The translations under genes were made by a program, and so were the position numbers. Source: Crocodylus rhombifer (Eukaryota; Chordata; Crocodylia; Crocodylidae). Taken from it: a stretch of 64,000 nt of DNA. Below, piece by piece: positions 59,380-64,000 of the stretch. The notes below the pieces were generated by a model. It was not told the origin of the DNA, ran no database searches, and saw only the letters and a list, made by a program, of their open reading frames with translations. Every line of letters begins with the position of its first letter. The stretch's first letter is position 1. The DNA is taken from the NCBI GenBank assembly GCA_038503035.1, contig JAVSML010001085.1, positions 620,001 through 684,000 of the forward strand, read 5' to 3'.

Positions 59380-62300
59380 CTATATATATTTCTCCTTTGA
59401 CAGGTTACTCGGAGACAAAGGGATATCTAGAATGCTGCATGTTGAGGTTGTTACGCAAATGGAAACTAGTGTAGATGAGGCAAATAAACCTAACTGGAAT
59501 GTCAAACATACAAGGTTGGGACTGCAAGAACATGCTATTTTTTCTTGACCTTAGCCTGGCTGCCCAGGTCAGGCCATAGGAATTTATTATGCTCATGAAA
59601 GCTTTTTCTTATTAAGGAGGAAGGAGATGAAGGGGCCTCCAGTTGTTTTCTTGCAAAACTGAGGGCCATCACTGAGAACAAAAGTTATATTTTTGTGGAA
59701 GGGTGCTGACGCAAAAAGCTTGGCATATGAAAGGAATCACAAGCAAATACCCAGAGGGAGATGAGGAAAGTGATTAAACCATGGAATAGTGGGAATAAAA
59801 CAGAAGTCTGGCTCTTCTTTCATCCAGGAGTAATAAGAAAAGTCTTGGTTTTTAAGGTTACAGAGCTTAATTTTGGTAATATCTGTGTAGATGACTAGTC
59901 CAATGAGCTCAATAGAACTATTCACATGAGTAAAGTTACACTTAGAAAATATGATTTTGCCTCCCTCGGCTAAGTGGCATGATAAGTCAGATATCGGATA
60001 CAGTAAAACTTTGTCAGTCTCTCTTAACATGGAAACATTAACGGAAGATGGACTTTGCCAAGCCTTTGAGATGACTCAAAATACCCGTTTTGCTGTGTGT
60101 TATTTTTGAGAGCTTTGAGCAGTAACTAGAAACAGACTTTTAGTGTAATGCCATGAGGTCAAGACGGCAAACAAGACACAAGAAATTATTGAAAAGGGAT
60201 TTCTAAGAATGCATATTTTATACAATCCAAAATCACTGTACTATGCCCTTCTCAGAAGGGAAACACAATTTATGGTTTCATAAGTACATAAAACCTCAGA
60301 TAAACTTTAAAAATTGGGGTTTTTTTTATGAATGTGGACTATGGAAGAGAACACCTACTGCTTCCATTTCAAAATTCCTGTAGCATGTTTTAGTGGAAAA
60401 CAATTAGGAGGGAGTGAATTTTACCAAAACTGGGTTCTTGCATTTGAGGATATTAACTTTGCTATGAATTTCCTACAATTTGTTCCATCAGATTAAGCTG
60501 GGGAACAACCTCTCTTAGCATTTCACTTGTGAAAGAAGGATGGTGAAGCTTTGTTAACTGTCTGACAAACGCTTCCAAAAATCTGAAAGAATGCTGGCCT
60601 AGATTTTCTTCTGCCACACACTTGGATTTCTGTACACTAGAGCTTTTAATTAAGGTTAATTTTCTGGTAACTTTTTATTTGCTACCTTATAGTAAGCTAA
60701 TCTGAATGTGCCAGCTAACTAATATGCTGCCAACCTACATGCATTCAAAAATCATGAGTCAGACCATGAAATAATCATTAAAATCATGGGAAGTAGAATA
60801 GTAAGAAAAATCGGGTTCTATTTGTTGGCATTTATTTAGTCCCACTTTCACTTTTGGATATTTGAAAGTCCTCACATCACTTTTTCTCAAGCTTTTCTCT
60901 ACAGCTTAGTGGGGGTAGAAACCCATTTATTTTAAGAGGTCACTTCATTCCAGGTGCTGGGGATTTGCAAATAAAAATTAAAGAAACATTACAAGAAAAT
61001 TGTAGGTGGTCATGTAAGTAGTGTAGCTGAACTAAAAAAAACCCCTGTATTAATTTAACTGTATCCGTTTTTACTGACTTAGTCACATTTACACAACAGT
61101 TTGTCAACAAGCTATTAAGAGAAAACCCCTTTCCCCCCCCTCTAAAGTAGCTGTGGATGTTCCCACTAAATATGAAACCATCTAATCTTTAATTCCCACT
61201 AACCAGAATTCCAAAGGTTAGTTGCTCACTATGTAAATAAGTATTAAAGTGATAACAAAATACTTGGTTTTATTGTTGGTATGTTCAGGCCTAAGCCTCA
61301 AAGTGAGGGTCATATACAGCTGCAGTTCTGCACAATTCTCTGAGGCTAAATGTATCCCTCCCCTCTCTGTCCTCAGCATCTTTCACTTACTGCTTTGGGG
61401 AATGTGCTTAAAGTGGTACAACCATCTCTACAATTAGAATAAAAAGGGGAAGAGAAATCCACCCAACTCTCAGTCCAGTTCTCTTGCAGGGCAGCTGTGG
61501 TTAGCTCTCTACCCTCCAGTGATCTATTTAGAAAAGATTAATTCAGAACTATGAAATTAAAGTGTGGTGAGTGAGTGTTCCCAGAAAAACAGCTGCTGCA
61601 TTACTTTCATCACTGCGGAGCTGATGAGATCTACTTCAGGTCGTTCTTTTCCATTGGCACCGAGCCACAGTGGTAAGAACCATCTTCCCAGTGTCTATGT
61701 TCTTAACTCACCGTTAGTTAAGAGGTTACAAAGACAGAGTGTTTAGAAGCTGTTTTCAGACCTCTGATTGTGATCATTTGCATTGTAAATCACTTCATTT
61801 CCATTCTTAACTGTGACAGCAGGCCGCTCTGAATGCCTTCTATGTGGCTGAGCAACTCAGCTGGTCACTAGTAATGTGTTAATCAGATGCCCACATAAGG
61901 CAATATCGTGTTTATTAGAAGAAATGGGGGCTATTACAAGACTGGGAACTTCATGACCATCTGCCTCAATGGCTGTCAGTTAGTAAACTGGTATTTTAAG
62001 TACAGTTTTGACCAGAAAATTATGAAGAAAGAAAAATGACACTGGATTAAAATACTGTGCAATACCCTGAATATTCACTGAAAATTGTTAATTTTGCTAA
62101 CTTATGTGAATAAGTGTCTCAGATGCATTTAGTGTTATACAAACATAGTGATGTGTCCTGAATGTTCGTGTTCTTGAAGGTGCAAGGGGATCAAGACCAG
62201 ATCAGATTCTAAAAGGCGATATTCCAAAAAACACCTAAATCCCATGCAAATCCAGGATTGGCATCGTAACCCCCTTGATCAGCTGCTACCTACCCATAGA

Positions 62301-62480
62301 AGTGTCTAAACTTTTTATTTAACACTAAAATGCTGTAAGGATCTGAACATTCTACTTCTGGGCAAATACAAAAGCATGCAGTTTTGACGGGGCCAAGCTG
62401 TTTGAATTTAACTCATGCCTAAGTCCAGCTGGGATCCAGAAACTAGACATCCCTCTTCCTAGAAGCATCCCCCACAAGCA
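58460..62480. other. ADGRV1 3' flank, part 6: repeat-poor, no gene seen
   Basis: AT-rich DNA with a TA microsatellite (59347). The 59000-59345 block and parts of 60000-62200 look unlike transposons and may be conserved noncoding DNA. No coding support. Confidence 0.5.
59347..59389. repeat. (TA)n microsatellite
   Basis: About 16 TA units, an interruption (ttc), then four or more units. Confidence 0.95.
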
Positions 62481-62534
62481 GAATCATAGAAGATTAGGGT
62501 TGGATGGGACCTCAGGAGGTCATCTAGTCCAGTA
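62481..62534 (-). repeat. CR1 3'-end fragment, antisense
   Basis: gaatcatagaagattagggt, followed by 'gggacctcaggaggtcatct' and 'agtcca', is the reverse complement of the CR1 terminus seen at 32650-32710. Confidence 0.85.
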
Positions 62535-62609
62535 GGCATTCTCAGAGCACGTTCAACACACACCAGTATGGCTGGGCTACTTATAAAATGCAATTGTGGC
62601 TACCTTTTT

Positions 62610-63060
62610 TTTCTTTTAAAATGGGGCTGTCCATCTGATGGCTTGAGGGCTGCAAGAAGCCTCCCAGGGGTTAAACTGGAGCCCCTGAGCTCCCAGTGTA
62701 GGCACCGTTTCCTCTGTCTCTCTCCCTCAGGCAGCGGCTACTGTTAACGTCTCCAACTTCCCCCTTCATCCTCCTGCTGAGGGAGTCTGAGAGTGGCTAG
62801 GGGAAAACCCTTGGTCCCTGTAGAGCAGGGTGTGGGTGGGATACAGCATGGTGGAGGGGGCAGTGCTTATGTGATGCAGTGCAGTGCAGTGGGACAGGAG
62901 AGATGTGCAGTACGGTGTCGGGGACAGTGCAGTCCAGTGTAGGGGGTGTATGCTGCACAATGCAGTAGTGCAGTGGGGAGAGGCAATGCTTTGCACTCCA
63001 GGGGAGAGAGGGTGCGCATGGCATGCGCTGTGGGCCATGGGAGTCTATCTACTATGAGGT
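62610..63060. repeat. GC-rich block with degenerate gtgcagtg tandem repeats
   Basis: From about 62870 to 62975 the word gtgcagt(g) recurs many times with G-rich spacers. The upstream part (ctgtccatctgatggcttga) resembles the end of a DNA transposon. Overlapping - strand frames rich in His/Cys/Pro reflect the repeat. Confidence 0.55.
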
Positions 63061-63069
63061 ATCTAACCC

Positions 63070-64000
63070 TACCTCTGGTACAGAAGACTAGGTGCCTCAT
63101 TCAGGGCCCTGGATTCCGAGAAAATGACAGTGGTCATCTCCAAGAATTTCTGCTCACCTGAGTAATCTTTTTCATTTGGGCACTAGACTAGAAACAGAAA
63201 AATCAGTCTAAATATTTGGATAACCCAAACTGGAAGGAGCACAGGATTTTAAAAGTTGTATGCAAAAAGGAAAATGATATAAATGTGTATATGCTAACTG
63301 GCCAATATATCATACTGAGTGTTTAGAAACTGCTCCTTGATGGATGGTGCTATACATCAGGTGCTCCGTTAGAACTTAATCCAGTCATGTCTTGGCAATA
63401 TGAAGCTGGACTTTTCTATTCCAAGCCTGCACTTATCCCCAGGAACCAGAAAATCCCAGGGCTCCTCTATGTCTCCTTGAAGCCCTGTTCAACTCCTTAT
63501 GGTCTCTAAAAGCCTCACTCTGTTTTTTTTAATGCCCTCAAAATCACTAGCTGCTCATAAACCCACTGAGCTCCCCTCACGTGGCTCATAAAAGGTATGG
63601 TTTGAATTGTTGAGGAAGAATGGAGGCATTACAAATCACTCGGCTATCTTCGTGTAGCTCAAACAAGTTATTTGGAATAAATATTTCTAATAGTGGCCAA
63701 TGTCCAATATAACATTAGTTTATGAGGACAGTGGGAGTTTTAGTCAGAGGAACACCTGGAAATATGCAGAAAATGGGACCAATTTTAAAGAGCTTTTCTA
63801 AATATTTCCTTTGGAAAAAAATAGTAAATGTGACAAGAATGACATAGCAAGGTTGATTGTTCCTTGAAAATTTTATTGGGCCAAACTTAGAGGCTTAATT
63901 AAATTGCTGAAGCATGAAACAGAGGGTTTTAGTCTTGAGTGAAGACAAAGTAGCAACTCCATAGCTAAGGTTGCATTGACATTTCTGAGATAATTAGAGA
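63070..64000. other. Window end: no gene seen
   Basis: AT-rich unique-looking DNA without recognisable repeats or exons. Confidence 0.5.

Noticed and set aside
1..64000. CRISPR arrays, tRNA or rRNA genes, bacterial-type operons
   Set aside because: None seen; repeats are microsatellites and transposons, and no cloverleaf or rRNA core could be recognised by eye.

Overview
This window is vertebrate nuclear DNA, most likely from a crocodilian or another sauropsid. The evidence is long introns and intergenic DNA, a degraded CR1 LINE, many short hAT-like non-autonomous DNA transposons, and an old Ty3/gypsy remnant. There are no operons, no convincing RNA genes and no bacterial or viral gene blocks. 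Crocodilian is an inference from the repeat flavour; no decisive marker is present.

The only host gene I can support is the 3' end of ADGRV1 (VLGR1/GPR98, the very large adhesion GPCR of the Usher 2 ankle-link complex) on the + strand. Three coding exons (8618-8809, 10530-10707, 21333-21451) join in phase into 162 codons plus a stop. They encode the end of transmembrane helix 7, the cytoplasmic tail and a C-terminal Asp-Thr-His-Leu PDZ ligand. A 3' UTR with two AATAAA signals follows, to about 21.78 kb. Positions 1-8617 are the upstream intron. The intron before the last exon is 10.6 kb and holds an AT-rich block dense in TAATTA-type homeodomain sites.

From about 21.8 kb to the end (42 kb) I see no host exon. 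This is the 3' flank of ADGRV1; in other amniotes the next gene is ARRDC3, which I do not see here. The stretch is a mosaic of old transposons: a GC-cored hAT-like element (21885-22710), two 187-bp copies of one MITE family with perfect 8-bp target duplications (27232-27418 and 51646-51832, opposite orientations), a CR1 3' end (31930-32710), a Ty3/gypsy wreck with gag, RNase H and integrase pieces and LTR fragments (33262-35250), an inverted pair of a 110-bp repeat (35354-35463 / 37829-37937), and a transposon nested inside another repeat (57310-58450). Repeat-poor stretches (about 41.2-42.6 kb, 59.0-59.35 kb, 60-62.2 kb) are candidate conserved noncoding DNA, which needs alignment to test.

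I did not find an undescribed biological system. The notable material is the ADGRV1 terminus, the transposon families whose boundaries and target duplications can be read by eye, and the nested insertions. Most long open frames here are chance frames in GC-rich repeat cores.
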